Below, piece by piece: positions 8,596 to 16,962 of a stretch of DNA of 64,000 nucleotides. Position 1 is the first letter of the stretch; every line of letters starts with the position of its first letter. Under the pieces are notes generated by a model, which was not told where the DNA came from, searched no databases, and was given only the letters and a program-made list of their open reading frames with translations. The stretch covers positions 1 through 64,000 of the forward strand of contig CAYXEN010000002.1 of NCBI GenBank assembly GCA_964464035.1. Reading direction: 5' to 3'. Source of the DNA: CAYXEN01 sp964464035 (GTDB lineage Bacteria > Krumholzibacteriota > Krumholzibacteriia > WVZY01). The position numbers and the translations under genes are program-made.

Positions 8596-10694
8596 CAGTC
8601 GTTGCTCCCGGTTTTTTCGTTGGAGGTTGCGCCCGCAGCCCGGACGCAAGCCGATTTGTTCACCTTGTAAAGAGTCGTCTCCCCGGCTGAATACACCGCG
8701 GTGAAGATGCTCGGATAGCGGTCGAACTTGTCCCTGCCGGCGGAATCCACGAGTCGCCGCCTCAGCATCGTATCCGTCTTCATCTTCGCCTCCCCCTCCC
8801 TGACTACCACGTAGACCTCTTCCTCGATGGCCGCAAGGGCTTCGAACGTCGCGGAGTCGATGTCGCCCTTGGAGAAGAGAACGTCGCGCACGTGGCGTCT
8901 CCTTTGCATCTCGACGCGATCGTAGCCCCAAAGCCGTGCATAGTAATCGATTCCCCAATAGTAACGCCTGGGGCCCTCGACGAGCAAGGAAACCCTGTCG
9001 CCGCTGTCTATGATGAGGGCGTCCCTCGGCGTATTCTCCCTTATCCAAGTGGCGAGCAGCTTCTCGGTTCCGCGCTCCGCCCGGACGGAAGGAGTCCGGT
9101 AATAGCCGACGGCGGCTATTATGTTGGCGGGCGCGAGAAGGAGCAGAAGCATCACGATCGCCCGCGTCCGGCCCGACGGGCTGCTTTTCGCGTCTAGATA
9201 GTAATCTGCGAGAGTCCAGCCGCCCACGACGGCCAGCGGGTAGAAGACGAAGAAGGGGAACTTGTCGAACGTGTTCGGCCCGGGGAGGTTTATCACGAGA
9301 CAAAACGCGGTGATCGCGGCCGTGGCGAAGACTAGGTAGAGGTGCGCCGAGAAGCGGTCGGCCCGAAGCCGCTTCGCCTGGAAAGCGGCGAGAAACAGGG
9401 CGAGAGCGCAGGATATGAGTATACCGCCTGTCTTGGCGAGCGAGACTCCCAGGGGGATCACGTTGTCCTTTTCCTTGTAGCGCATGATTTCATAGAGGTA
9501 CGGGGACATCGCGGCCAGCGCCGCTGTTCCCAGGGCCAGAAGCGTCCATATTCGAGCCTTGGAGTAATCTTCGGCCTTCCTCGGCCATGCGAACAGAGCC
9601 ATGGAACCGCCGTAAAGTCCCACGAGCATGATGAAACCTACGGCCGGATGGAAGGCGAGAAGTCCGAGGAGGGCAGCTCCGGCCGGGACCAGGTCCTTCT
9701 TGCCTCCCCCGGAGAGGAATCCGACTACTCCCAGCCAGAACGCGGCCATGAAAGCCAGGCCCAGCGAGAAAGGAGTGGAGACGATGAACTTGTCGAGGAA
9801 GAAGACCTGGTTGTTGTAGACCTCGAGGAACTTTCTCACGGTTATGATGTTGAGAGGCGACAGGGAGAAGATGTTCGTTATCTCCGCCATGCCCCTGACC
9901 GATCCCGTGAAGGCCCGCAGGAGCTTCAAGGGGAAGAACGCCCAGAAGACCGCGTTCAAACCGAAAACGGCCAAGAGTACGGACGAGAAGCCGTGTTCGA
10001 ATGTTCCTTTTCCTCTCCTGAGGCGAAGCGAGCATAGAAAGCTCGCAAGCACGAAGATCACCAGCGCATGCAGGTTTATGAGCGGCATCACCTTGAAAGG
10101 CTCGATGCTAGTGGCCTTCCAGAGTATGTAGACGAGCACGTGGTAGAGCCACATGTATTGGAGCGGAAACCCTGCGAAGTAGGGATCCTCGGGTGGTATG
10201 CCGAAGCCGTCTATCTGGTGTACGATCGCCGCATGGAACCACGCATCGGAAAAAGTCCGCCACCACTCGCTGGTGAGGGGAAGATAACCCACGAACAACA
10301 GCAGGGCGGCGGTGAAGACCGCCAGAACCATAGCCTGGGAGCGATCGAGAATGCGCTTGGGGCGTTCTCCCTTGACGAGCGCGGAAGCGATGCCGGCCGC
10401 AGCGAACGCGGCGGCCAGGATCCGCAACGACGCGTCGGTCTTCACTCCAGCGAGAAGGAGCAAGGTGAAAAGCAGCGTCGAGACGACCGGACTCACGACC
10501 AGCGCGCTCGCGACGATCTTCAAGCGGGATTCCCGCCTGAAGACGAACAGGCCCAGGGAGAGACCGGGCAGGATCATGAGGACGGCATAGGCGCAGACGG
10601 CCCTCAGCGGGGCCGGCCCCGGGACCAGAGTCGCAAAGAGCGAGACCAGCAGGACTGCAGCCATGAAGATTATTCGTGGTCCGAGATTCTTCAT
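8595..10694 (-). CDS. Large multi-pass membrane protein, GT-C glycosyltransferase-like
   Basis: 699 aa from ATG 10694; a GTG at 10742 would add 16 residues and neither start has a well-placed ribosome site. I count about 13-15 hydrophobic segments. After the first four comes a loop with LTSEWWRTFSDAWFHAAIV and DPYFAGFPLQYMWLYH. The acidic/aromatic first-loop arrangement resembles GT-C enzymes, but I see no family signature that settles it. The soluble C-terminal domain (about 540-699) contains WIRENTPRDALIIDSGDRV and other features seen in GT39-like proteins. It heads the operon with GT2, asnB and the flippase-like gene. Confidence 0.65.
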   Translation of the reverse strand: MKNLGPRIIFMAAVLLVSLFATLVPGPAPLRAVCAYAVLMILPGLSLGLFVFRRESRLKIVASALVVSPVVSTLLFTLLLLAGVKTDASLRILAAAFAAAGIASALVKGERPKRILDRSQAMVLAVFTAALLLFVGYLPLTSEWWRTFSDAWFHAAIVHQIDGFGIPPEDPYFAGFPLQYMWLYHVLVYILWKATSIEPFKVMPLINLHALVIFVLASFLCSLRLRRGKGTFEHGFSSVLLAVFGLNAVFWAFFPLKLLRAFTGSVRGMAEITNIFSLSPLNIITVRKFLEVYNNQVFFLDKFIVSTPFSLGLAFMAAFWLGVVGFLSGGGKKDLVPAGAALLGLLAFHPAVGFIMLVGLYGGSMALFAWPRKAEDYSKARIWTLLALGTAALAAMSPYLYEIMRYKEKDNVIPLGVSLAKTGGILISCALALFLAAFQAKRLRADRFSAHLYLVFATAAITAFCLVINLPGPNTFDKFPFFVFYPLAVVGGWTLADYYLDAKSSPSGRTRAIVMLLLLLAPANIIAAVGYYRTPSVRAERGTEKLLATWIRENTPRDALIIDSGDRVSLLVEGPRRYYWGIDYYARLWGYDRVEMQRRRHVRDVLFSKGDIDSATFEALAAIEEEVYVVVREGEAKMKTDTMLRRRLVDSAGRDKFDRYPSIFTAVYSAGETTLYKVNKSACVRAAGATSNEKTGSND

Positions 10695-10917
10695 GTCGGA
10701 AGTGCGGATGGACGAATTTTTCCTTCCCTCGAGAACCCACACGGATACGCAAGGTTCACGCCAGCGGGTCCCGGTGACAAGGGCGAGTGCAAATCATTTT
10801 CTCCCCGCATTCTAGGGGCATGGGGCGGCGGGGGCAAATCCTATTTGCCGGGCCTGGCCGGCCGGTTTCCATGAATCAGGTGTTGATATTTTCGGCGTCC
10901 TGCGGGATCATCGGGTC

Positions 10918-12606
10918 ATGAACAACGTCGCATGCGTGGTTTCCCTGGTACTGTCTTCTTGCTTTCTAATCAACATGTTTTCCTGTTCGCAACAAAAGAA
11001 AGCGGATCTCGTCATCCTCGGCGGCAAGATCTATACGCTCGAGGAGGGCGATTCGGTAGTCGAGGCGGTGGCCGTCCGGGACGGAAGGATCGTCTTTGCG
11101 GGCTCCGACGAGGGTGCCGCGGGTTTCGCGGGCCCCGCGACCGTGAGGATCCGTCTCGAGGGCGAGACGGTTCTGCCGGGCCTCGTCGACGCCCATGCTC
11201 ACATATCGGGCCTGGGGCGGGCCCTATCGGAATTGAATCTGGTGGGCACCGATTCACCCGCCCGCATAAGGGAGATGGTCCTGGAGCGGGAGGCGACGGA
11301 GGAAGGGGAAGGATGGATCTCGGGGCGGGGGTGGGATCAGAACGATTGGGCGGTCGAGAGATTTCCCACGTGGAAGGACCTCGAAGGGACCGAGAGTCGC
11401 CCCGTGGCGCTGAGGCGCATAGACGGGCACGCCGTATGGTTAAATCGAAAGGCCATGGAGATCTGCGGCATAAGCTCGGCCACTCCCGATCCCGAGGGAG
11501 GGGCGATAATAAGAGACGAGAAAGGGGAGCCCACGGGGATCCTCCTGGACAACGCCGCGGAACTCGTGACGTCGAAGATGCCAGAGCCGACGCGGGCCGA
11601 GAGGACCGCATGGATAAAGAAAGCCTTGAAAGAGATAAACCGTAACGGGCTGGTAGGAGTGCACGACGCGGGAGTGGACGGACGGACGTTGGAGATCTAC
11701 AGGCATCTTGCCGCAGCCGGGTCGCTCAGCGTGCGCGTGAACGCCATGATCGATCCCGCGGATGAGGGGCTGCTGGAATCGACTCTCGCCCGTGGGCCCA
11801 GCGACGAATTCGATCACCTGCTTGTCATCCGCTCGGTGAAGCTGTTTGCGGACGGCGCTCTCGGGTCCAGAGGGGCGGCCCTTCTCGAACCTTACAGCGA
11901 CAGGCCTGATCAACGAGGACTCCTCGTCACTCCCAGGGACGAACTCGCCAGGATCACGGAGGCCGCTCTCGATCATGGGTTCCAGGTCTGCATCCACGCC
12001 ATCGGCGATGCAGCCAACCGTACGGCCCTGGATGTCTTCGAGGAGGCTCTTGAAAAACACCCGAGCCGGGATGCCAGGCTCAGGATAGAGCACGCTCAGG
12101 TCGTGTCACCGCAAGACGTCGAGCGCTTCGCGAGGCTCGGCGTGATCGCCTCCATGCAGCCTACGCATGCCACCTCGGACATGGATTGGGCGGAGGAAAG
12201 ACTTGGAAGAGAGAGGATCGAGGGGGCTTACGCCTGGAGAAAACTGATACGCAGCGGTGCGACGATCGCCTGCGGTTCGGACTTTCCCGTTGAGGACGTG
12301 AACCCGCTCAAAGGGATATACGCCGCCGTTACCAGGAAAAGCCCCGAAGGCGATCCGCCCGGCGGCTGGTATCCCGAGGAATGCATGACGATCCAGGAAG
12401 CCGTCCGGGGTTTCACTATCAACGCCGCCTATGCACAGTTCGCCGAGCGAATACGTGGAACCATAGCGGTGGGCAAGCTGGGCGATTTCACCATACTGGA
12501 CAGGGACATCTTCAGCTGCCCGTCCGCCGAGATTCTCGATGCCAGGGTGGTCTACACCATCGTCGGCGGGCGGATCGTGTACGAAAGAGAAGAACCGCGG
12601 CCATGA
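10918..12606 (+). CDS. Exported amidohydrolase, YtcJ-like (Amidohydro_3), probable lipoprotein
   Basis: 562 aa. The N-terminus is hydrophobic with two possible lipid-attachment cysteines (LSSC at 15, MFSC at 23). The composite metal-dependent hydrolase fold is clear: LVILGGKIYTLEEGD opening strand, GLVDAHAHISG with the HxH metal ligands, KLFADGALGSRGA, a later His in CIHAIGDAANRTALD, HAQVV, and CGSDFPVEDVNPLKGIYAAVTR near the end. YtcJ-like enzymes hydrolyse amide or formamide bonds; the substrate here is unknown. The gene ends inside a terminator hairpin, with the stop codon in its loop. It faces a short exported-protein gene on the other strand. Confidence 0.88.
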   Translation: MNNVACVVSLVLSSCFLINMFSCSQQKKADLVILGGKIYTLEEGDSVVEAVAVRDGRIVFAGSDEGAAGFAGPATVRIRLEGETVLPGLVDAHAHISGLGRALSELNLVGTDSPARIREMVLEREATEEGEGWISGRGWDQNDWAVERFPTWKDLEGTESRPVALRRIDGHAVWLNRKAMEICGISSATPDPEGGAIIRDEKGEPTGILLDNAAELVTSKMPEPTRAERTAWIKKALKEINRNGLVGVHDAGVDGRTLEIYRHLAAAGSLSVRVNAMIDPADEGLLESTLARGPSDEFDHLLVIRSVKLFADGALGSRGAALLEPYSDRPDQRGLLVTPRDELARITEAALDHGFQVCIHAIGDAANRTALDVFEEALEKHPSRDARLRIEHAQVVSPQDVERFARLGVIASMQPTHATSDMDWAEERLGRERIEGAYAWRKLIRSGATIACGSDFPVEDVNPLKGIYAAVTRKSPEGDPPGGWYPEECMTIQEAVRGFTINAAYAQFAERIRGTIAVGKLGDFTILDRDIFSCPSAEILDARVVYTIVGGRIVYEREEPRP

Positions 12607-12624
12607 TCGCCGCGGTTCCTTTCC
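12592..12624. terminator. Bidirectional terminator hairpin between convergent genes
   Basis: A 10-bp perfect stem, GAACCGCGGC (12592-12601) with GCCGCGGTTC (12609-12618), encloses a 7-nt loop that holds the amidohydrolase TGA stop. On the plus strand it is followed by CTTTCCT; on the minus strand by TTCTCTTTC. Both flanking genes point toward it. Confidence 0.65.
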
Positions 12625-12656
12625 TGTCGTCGAATTCAGTTCCCTTCGAATGTTTC

Positions 12657-13193
12657 TTACTCGTACAGTGATTTCACCTTGCCCCAAGTGGTGTTCTCGA
12701 CCGGTATGTTTACGGGGCAGAAGACCGATGTCATCCCGATGGCGTAGATGAACTGCAGGTCGGGATACCTGGTGGCCCTGAGATAACCGGATACCGGATG
12801 CGCGGTCACGACGATTGGCGAGTCGTCGTTGCACATCGAGCAGAAGTAATTGATGGTGGCCAGCTTGATCGGCTGGAATCCGTTCTGGGGAATGCTCCAG
12901 ACCTCCGAAATACCGCTGGGCGTGTCTCCGATTTTCAAGTCGGAAGCCGGAATGTCACCGAGCCACGATATTCCCGCCGGATAGCTTACGGCGTACTCTA
13001 TACCCACGATGTAGGTGTTGAAATTGCGTGCCACGACGTACGCCGAGTCGATCGTTCCCAGCGCACAGACCTTGGTCTGCTGGAGATAGTACTTGTCGAA
13101 GAAGACCTGCACTACCGGCGCCTGGGCGAAAGACTGAACCGCGCCGACGCCGATGATCAAGACGACGACCAGTGATGCTAGCATTTTTTTCAT
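12657..13193 (-). CDS. Short exported protein with C-terminal WGKVKSLYE motif
   Basis: 178 aa from the ATG at 13193, which has GGAAGGAGG upstream. The signal peptide ends near SFAQA. The mature part is beta-rich, with strands such as YYLQQTKVCALGTI and FNTYIVGIEYAVSYP and a short FCSMCNDD Cys pair, looking like a cohesin- or Ig-like fold (inference). It ends ENTTWGKVKSLYE. The last ten residues match the end of the interrupted gene at 16351-16908 (SWGKIKSEYLK), so the tail may be a sorting or attachment signal. Function unknown. Confidence 0.7.
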   Translation of the reverse strand: MKKMLASLVVVLIIGVGAVQSFAQAPVVQVFFDKYYLQQTKVCALGTIDSAYVVARNFNTYIVGIEYAVSYPAGISWLGDIPASDLKIGDTPSGISEVWSIPQNGFQPIKLATINYFCSMCNDDSPIVVTAHPVSGYLRATRYPDLQFIYAIGMTSVFCPVNIPVENTTWGKVKSLYE

Positions 13194-13883
13194 GCCGTCC
13201 TCCTTCCGTGTCTGCCTGCGATGATAAGTTCGTCGCTCATCTTTCGAACCCCAAGCCGGGAACCGCGGGACCGCCTGCCGGGCTGCCGCGGTCGAGATCC
13301 GAATCCTTTGCAACACTTCCCGCTGGATGCTACTATCGTGCCAACGCGACGCTGCGATCAGGGCAAGGAAAAACAAGCCCCCAACGCTTGATATTGCACA
13401 TTAAATGGCATTTGTATCTGTATGCGGTGCTGTTACTTGCAGATATTGTTGGCTTGTGCGTGAGGCGCGTCTCGGGATTGGGGATGCCATGGGGTGCCGA
13501 AATCCGGGGGAAACATGTGCATAGTGCAATCCGCACGAGCAGGGAAGCAGGGACTGGAATAGTGAGACGACGATGATCCGTAAAGCAGGTTTTTCTCTAC
13601 CGGTATTCCTTGCAATGTATCTCTAGGGTGCTCGGATTCGGTCAGGCGATTGAAAAAGAGGCGCAAGCAACTGGAGCGTAAGAACGAGGTCCTTGCCGAC
13701 AGCGCGGACTACTACCAAGCGGAGTACGAGAAGGGGTGCGAGCACGTGGTGGGACTCATGGAAACAAGATGAGAGGGTTCACAAAGAGGCTTCATGCCCT
13801 AAAAGCTTTGCAAGCACCGGCGGCCATGGTTATCTTGTCTTTGTAGAGGTGATATGAAAATCGGCCCCTTGCGAGGTGAATAG
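13194..13883. other. 690-bp intergenic region without a convincing gene
   Basis: Frames here are short and lack ribosome sites and protein-like composition, apart from one 40-codon fragment at 13650-13772 listed separately. The region is less GC-rich than its neighbours (for example 13381-13450). It must hold the promoters for the minus-strand exported protein and the plus-strand msr gene, but I could not place either with confidence. Confidence 0.6.
13650..13772 (+). pseudogene. Possible gene remnant, C-terminal fragment
   Basis: A short frame beginning at a TTG reads as a plausible charged helical tail (for example LKKRRKQLERKNEVLADSAD followed by YYQAEYEKG and a TGA stop). It has no ribosome site and no start supported by context, and its amino-acid composition is more protein-like than the surrounding frames. 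It could be the leftover 3' end of a lost gene or a chance frame. No family recognised. Confidence 0.2.
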
Positions 13884-14816
13884 ATGAATGGAAAATGGAC
13901 ATACTGGGTCGGCGCGGTTCTCGTCGTCTGCGCGGCGGCATGGACAGGCTCGGCGAAGGAAGAGCAAATGAAATACAAGAAACTCACGGCGGAGGAAAAG
14001 AGAGTTATCGTGGACAAAGGCACGGAACCCGCTTTTTCCGGCATGTACAACGACTTCAAGGGAAAGGGAACATACACTTGCAAACGTTGCAGAGCGGCGC
14101 TCTATCGCTCGGAGGCCAAATTCGATTCTCATACCGGTTGGCCGAGTTTCGACGACGAGATAGAGGGAGCGGTCGAGAGAAGGCAGGAGCCGGACGGGAG
14201 GAGAACCGAGATCCTTTGCGCGAATTGTGGAGCGCACCTGGGGCATGTATTCACGGGGGAAGGGTTCACCTCCAAGGACGTCAGGCATTGCGTGAATTCG
14301 ATTGCTCTCCAGTTTGTGGCTGATGAAGAGGCGAAGGGTCGGAAGGCCTATTTCGCCGGTGGTTGTTTCTGGGGCGTGGAATACTTCCTGGAGAACGCCA
14401 AAGGCGTGATATCCACGCGCGTCGGATTCATGGGGGGCGATACTGAAAAGCCCTCGTACCGGGAGGTCTGTGCCGGAACGACGGGGCATGTGGAGACGGT
14501 GGAAGTAGTCTATGATCCGTCGAAGACGAGCTATGAAGAACTGGCCAGGCTCTATTTCGAGATCCACGATCCCACCCAGAAAGGGCGGCAAGGGCCGGAT
14601 ATCGGCGAACAATACAGCTCGGTTGTTTTCTATGCGAGCGAAGAAGAGCGGGAGGCGGCGGAGAAATTGATTGAATTACTGAAGAAAAAGGGATTCGATA
14701 TCGCGACCAGGCTCGAACGAGCCGGCGGCTTCTGGGAAGCCGAAGAGTATCACCAGCACTACTACGACAAGACTGGAAAGACTCCATATTGTCACGCTTA
14801 TGTGAAGAGATTCTGA
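13884..14816 (+). CDS. Exported bifunctional methionine sulfoxide reductase MsrB-MsrA
   Basis: 310 aa, ATG after GAGGTGAATAG. A signal peptide or N-terminal anchor occupies about 1-24. The MsrB domain (about 30-147) has two zinc CxxC pairs (C66/C69, C112/C115), HTGWPSF, and the catalytic Cys136 in RHCVNS. The MsrA domain (about 154-310) has GGCFWG with nucleophile Cys161, GTTGHVETVEV, and YHQHYYDK near the end. Together they reduce R- and S-methionine sulfoxide, here presumably in extracytoplasmic proteins. The domain order is B then A, opposite to Neisseria PilB. The reductant partner is not visible nearby. The membrane XRE regulator gene starts 12 bp downstream. Confidence 0.92.
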   Translation: MNGKWTYWVGAVLVVCAAAWTGSAKEEQMKYKKLTAEEKRVIVDKGTEPAFSGMYNDFKGKGTYTCKRCRAALYRSEAKFDSHTGWPSFDDEIEGAVERRQEPDGRRTEILCANCGAHLGHVFTGEGFTSKDVRHCVNSIALQFVADEEAKGRKAYFAGGCFWGVEYFLENAKGVISTRVGFMGGDTEKPSYREVCAGTTGHVETVEVVYDPSKTSYEELARLYFEIHDPTQKGRQGPDIGEQYSSVVFYASEEEREAAEKLIELLKKKGFDIATRLERAGGFWEAEEYHQHYYDKTGKTPYCHAYVKRF

Positions 14817-14828
14817 TCTGAAAACGGT

Positions 14829-16163
14829 ATGAGCTTCATCGACATCTCGAATAGGGGAGTTCCGGAGAGACTTGCCAAGATCAGGAAGTCCATGGGTTGG
14901 AGCCAGGCCGAGCTGGCGGATAGGGCCGGGATAAACACCAGAACGATCTCCGACATAGAAAACGGATATCGCACGAAGGTCCAGGAGAAGACATTATTCC
15001 TCATAGCTTCAGCCCTGGACATCACGCTGGAAGAATTACTGAGCGAACCCGAAGAACCCACCCCTCGCCACACGCAGAGCGGCTACCTCGGTGATCCCGG
15101 GGCAGGCGGCCGGAAGCAGACATCTGTCAGTAGAATAAAGGTGCTCTTGCTTTCTGTTCTCATCGTTACATCCGTGATTATTTATAAGGCATATAGTAAG
15201 CTGTCGGTTTCACGGGCCAGGTGGGAGATCCGGGGAAAGTCTATTGCTGTTTATGACGGCGTGTTCGGATTCAAGCTGTGGGAAGAGCAATACGCTTCCA
15301 ATTTGAGTTTTTGGAAAAGGGTCATCTGGCGGGGGCGGCCGGCGATGCTTTACGGGCTCGACGCCGAAGGATCGGACGGGGGACGCGTTTTCATAAAAGA
15401 CATTCGAACGGGAAAGGATCTGTTCGTAGCCGAGGCGGATGCGCCCGCGTTGGATTGCGTTTTCGGTGGCGCGGTCCTGAGTGCAGGCGGATTCACCGCC
15501 AGGAATGCATCGCTCGGTGACATATGCGGAGACGACGAGCCCGAGTTGGTAATACGTTACATTCATGGCAGGTATTATCCGAGCTTCATCTCGTTCTACG
15601 ACTCCAGCCGGAGGAGGATCGGAACATACTATCACTTCGGGCATTTCAACGACGTCCATCTTGACGACATAGACGGCGACGGCAAGATGGAGGTGTTGGT
15701 GGCGGGAACGAACAACATGCCGGTGTACAAGGGTGCGACTTTGCTTTTGATAGACGATGAGTTCGGCGAGGGAGCATCGGTAGATACTTTTGTTACGTCG
15801 AGATGCAAAATCGAAGATGCGGCTGAAATAAGGATAGTGTTCCCCAACTTCAACGAAGCCATCATGGATCTGCTCGATGTGGAGAGGATAAGAGCGACGT
15901 TCATAAAGACGTCCCTCAATGCGATGGGAAACCCGATCATCACGATCGCCGTAGGTGCTCCGGAATTCAACTTGATCGTTGCTTTGGACAAGGAGCTTTA
16001 TCCGGTATCTTGTAGTCTTTCCGATAATCTGGCTGTATTGCTGCGCAAGCTGCCTCCTTCCAGGCGTCCCCCGGATGGCTATTTCAAGAAGTGGTTATCA
16101 GGGTCTATTCGCTTCGAACGCGGGCAATTGGCTTCGAAAGAACACGTGTTGGCCACGCCATGA
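14829..16163 (+). CDS. Membrane-anchored XRE-family regulator with large extracytoplasmic domain
   Basis: 444 aa. Residues about 10-70 are a Cro/C1-type helix-turn-helix (MGWSQAELADRAGINTRTIS then DIENG). A single TM helix lies at about 104-120 (KVLLLSVLIVTSVIIYK). The remaining about 320 residues would be outside the cytoplasm and are beta-rich, with an FG-GAP/calcium-loop-like DIDGDGKMEVLVAG and an earlier NASLGDICGDDEPEL, suggesting part of a beta-propeller. That makes it a one-component signal transducer. It is 12 bp downstream of the msrBA gene, so it may report envelope redox or polymer state (inference). The C-terminal half matches no named sensor family I recognise. Confidence 0.75.
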   Translation: MSFIDISNRGVPERLAKIRKSMGWSQAELADRAGINTRTISDIENGYRTKVQEKTLFLIASALDITLEELLSEPEEPTPRHTQSGYLGDPGAGGRKQTSVSRIKVLLLSVLIVTSVIIYKAYSKLSVSRARWEIRGKSIAVYDGVFGFKLWEEQYASNLSFWKRVIWRGRPAMLYGLDAEGSDGGRVFIKDIRTGKDLFVAEADAPALDCVFGGAVLSAGGFTARNASLGDICGDDEPELVIRYIHGRYYPSFISFYDSSRRRIGTYYHFGHFNDVHLDDIDGDGKMEVLVAGTNNMPVYKGATLLLIDDEFGEGASVDTFVTSRCKIEDAAEIRIVFPNFNEAIMDLLDVERIRATFIKTSLNAMGNPIITIAVGAPEFNLIVALDKELYPVSCSLSDNLAVLLRKLPPSRRPPDGYFKKWLSGSIRFERGQLASKEHVLATP

Positions 16164-16350
16164 AGCGCGTCTCAGGTTGATAGAACGATCTAAAGCCTTT
16201 TATCCATAGCCGCTTCAGGTCATATCAGACTATTTCCAACTAACTCACTTGCTGCAATTCACAATCTCCAGCTAAGTAATAGATGTATTTCGCCATTCCT
16301 GGGATTGAGGTTCGATACAGTGCCCGTCGGAGAAAGGGGGAGACCGGCAA

Positions 16351-16908
16351 ATGTCAAGATTTGCGTGGTGCTCGTTGTTTGTGATTGCACTGATAGTAGT
16401 GTGTGTTCAAGCGTTCAGCATGAGTTTTGCTGATCTCGTATTGCAGGGGAATCCTGTGCATCTTGGGGATACTTATAACTCGGTGTGGAGTTCTTGTTCG
16501 CCGCAGGTTCCATTTGATCCGCTTGGAGAATGTTACACAGTTTAATTTTATCTCACGAATGAGCAGGCGGATTCTCTAAGGTTTCTGCTGGTAAAAAGCA
16601 GTGGTGCCTCGTCTGATACTTCGGGAAGCGTTTATTTTGACAATAGTTTCTTGGGCTATCTGCCAAGCGCAGCGATCGGCGCAAGGTGTGATTTCCATGC
16701 GGACTATTACTTCATACCATACTATATGCGCCAAGTGGGCCCTCATGAAGTCAGGATCTGCACCTCGATTCACAATTACAAGACCGGTCCGGAATTGGAT
16801 GACATGGCCTTCTATGATTTGCGTTTGGTTGCAGATACGAATGGTATTCCACCGGTCCCCACGCAAAGGATGAGTTGGGGGAAGATTAAGAGTGAATACT
16901 TGAAGTAA
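16351..16908 (+). pseudogene. Exported protein gene interrupted by an in-frame TAA
   Basis: One frame runs from the ATG at 16351 (ribosome site GAAAGGGGGAG) to the TAA at 16906-16908, broken only by TAA at 16543-16545 (codon 65). Before it lie a signal peptide (CSLFVIALIVVCVQAFS) and SSCSPQVPFDPLGECYTV. After it the frame stays protein-like (FYLTNEQADSLRFLLVKSSG and onward) and ends MSWGKIKSEYLK. That tail resembles the end of the exported protein at 12657-13193. A recent nonsense mutation, a sequencing error, or suppression are all possible. The local sequence is AT-richer than neighbouring genes. Confidence 0.7.
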
Positions 16909-16962
16909 GCCAGCACAAGCCTCGACGCAAGATAGCCGGTCTTATCCCCTGGGGAGAAAAAC

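Noticed and set aside
13172..13576. Open frame in the 13.2-13.6 kb gap
   Set aside because: Its translation looks random (Ser/Arg/Cys-rich with no domain pattern), it lacks a ribosome site, and it overlaps the start region of the minus-strand gene.
16543..16545. Programmed recoding at the in-frame TAA
   Set aside because: Known stop-codon recoding mostly uses TGA (selenocysteine) or TAG (pyrrolysine). No structure near the TAA supports readthrough, so mutation or base error is simpler.
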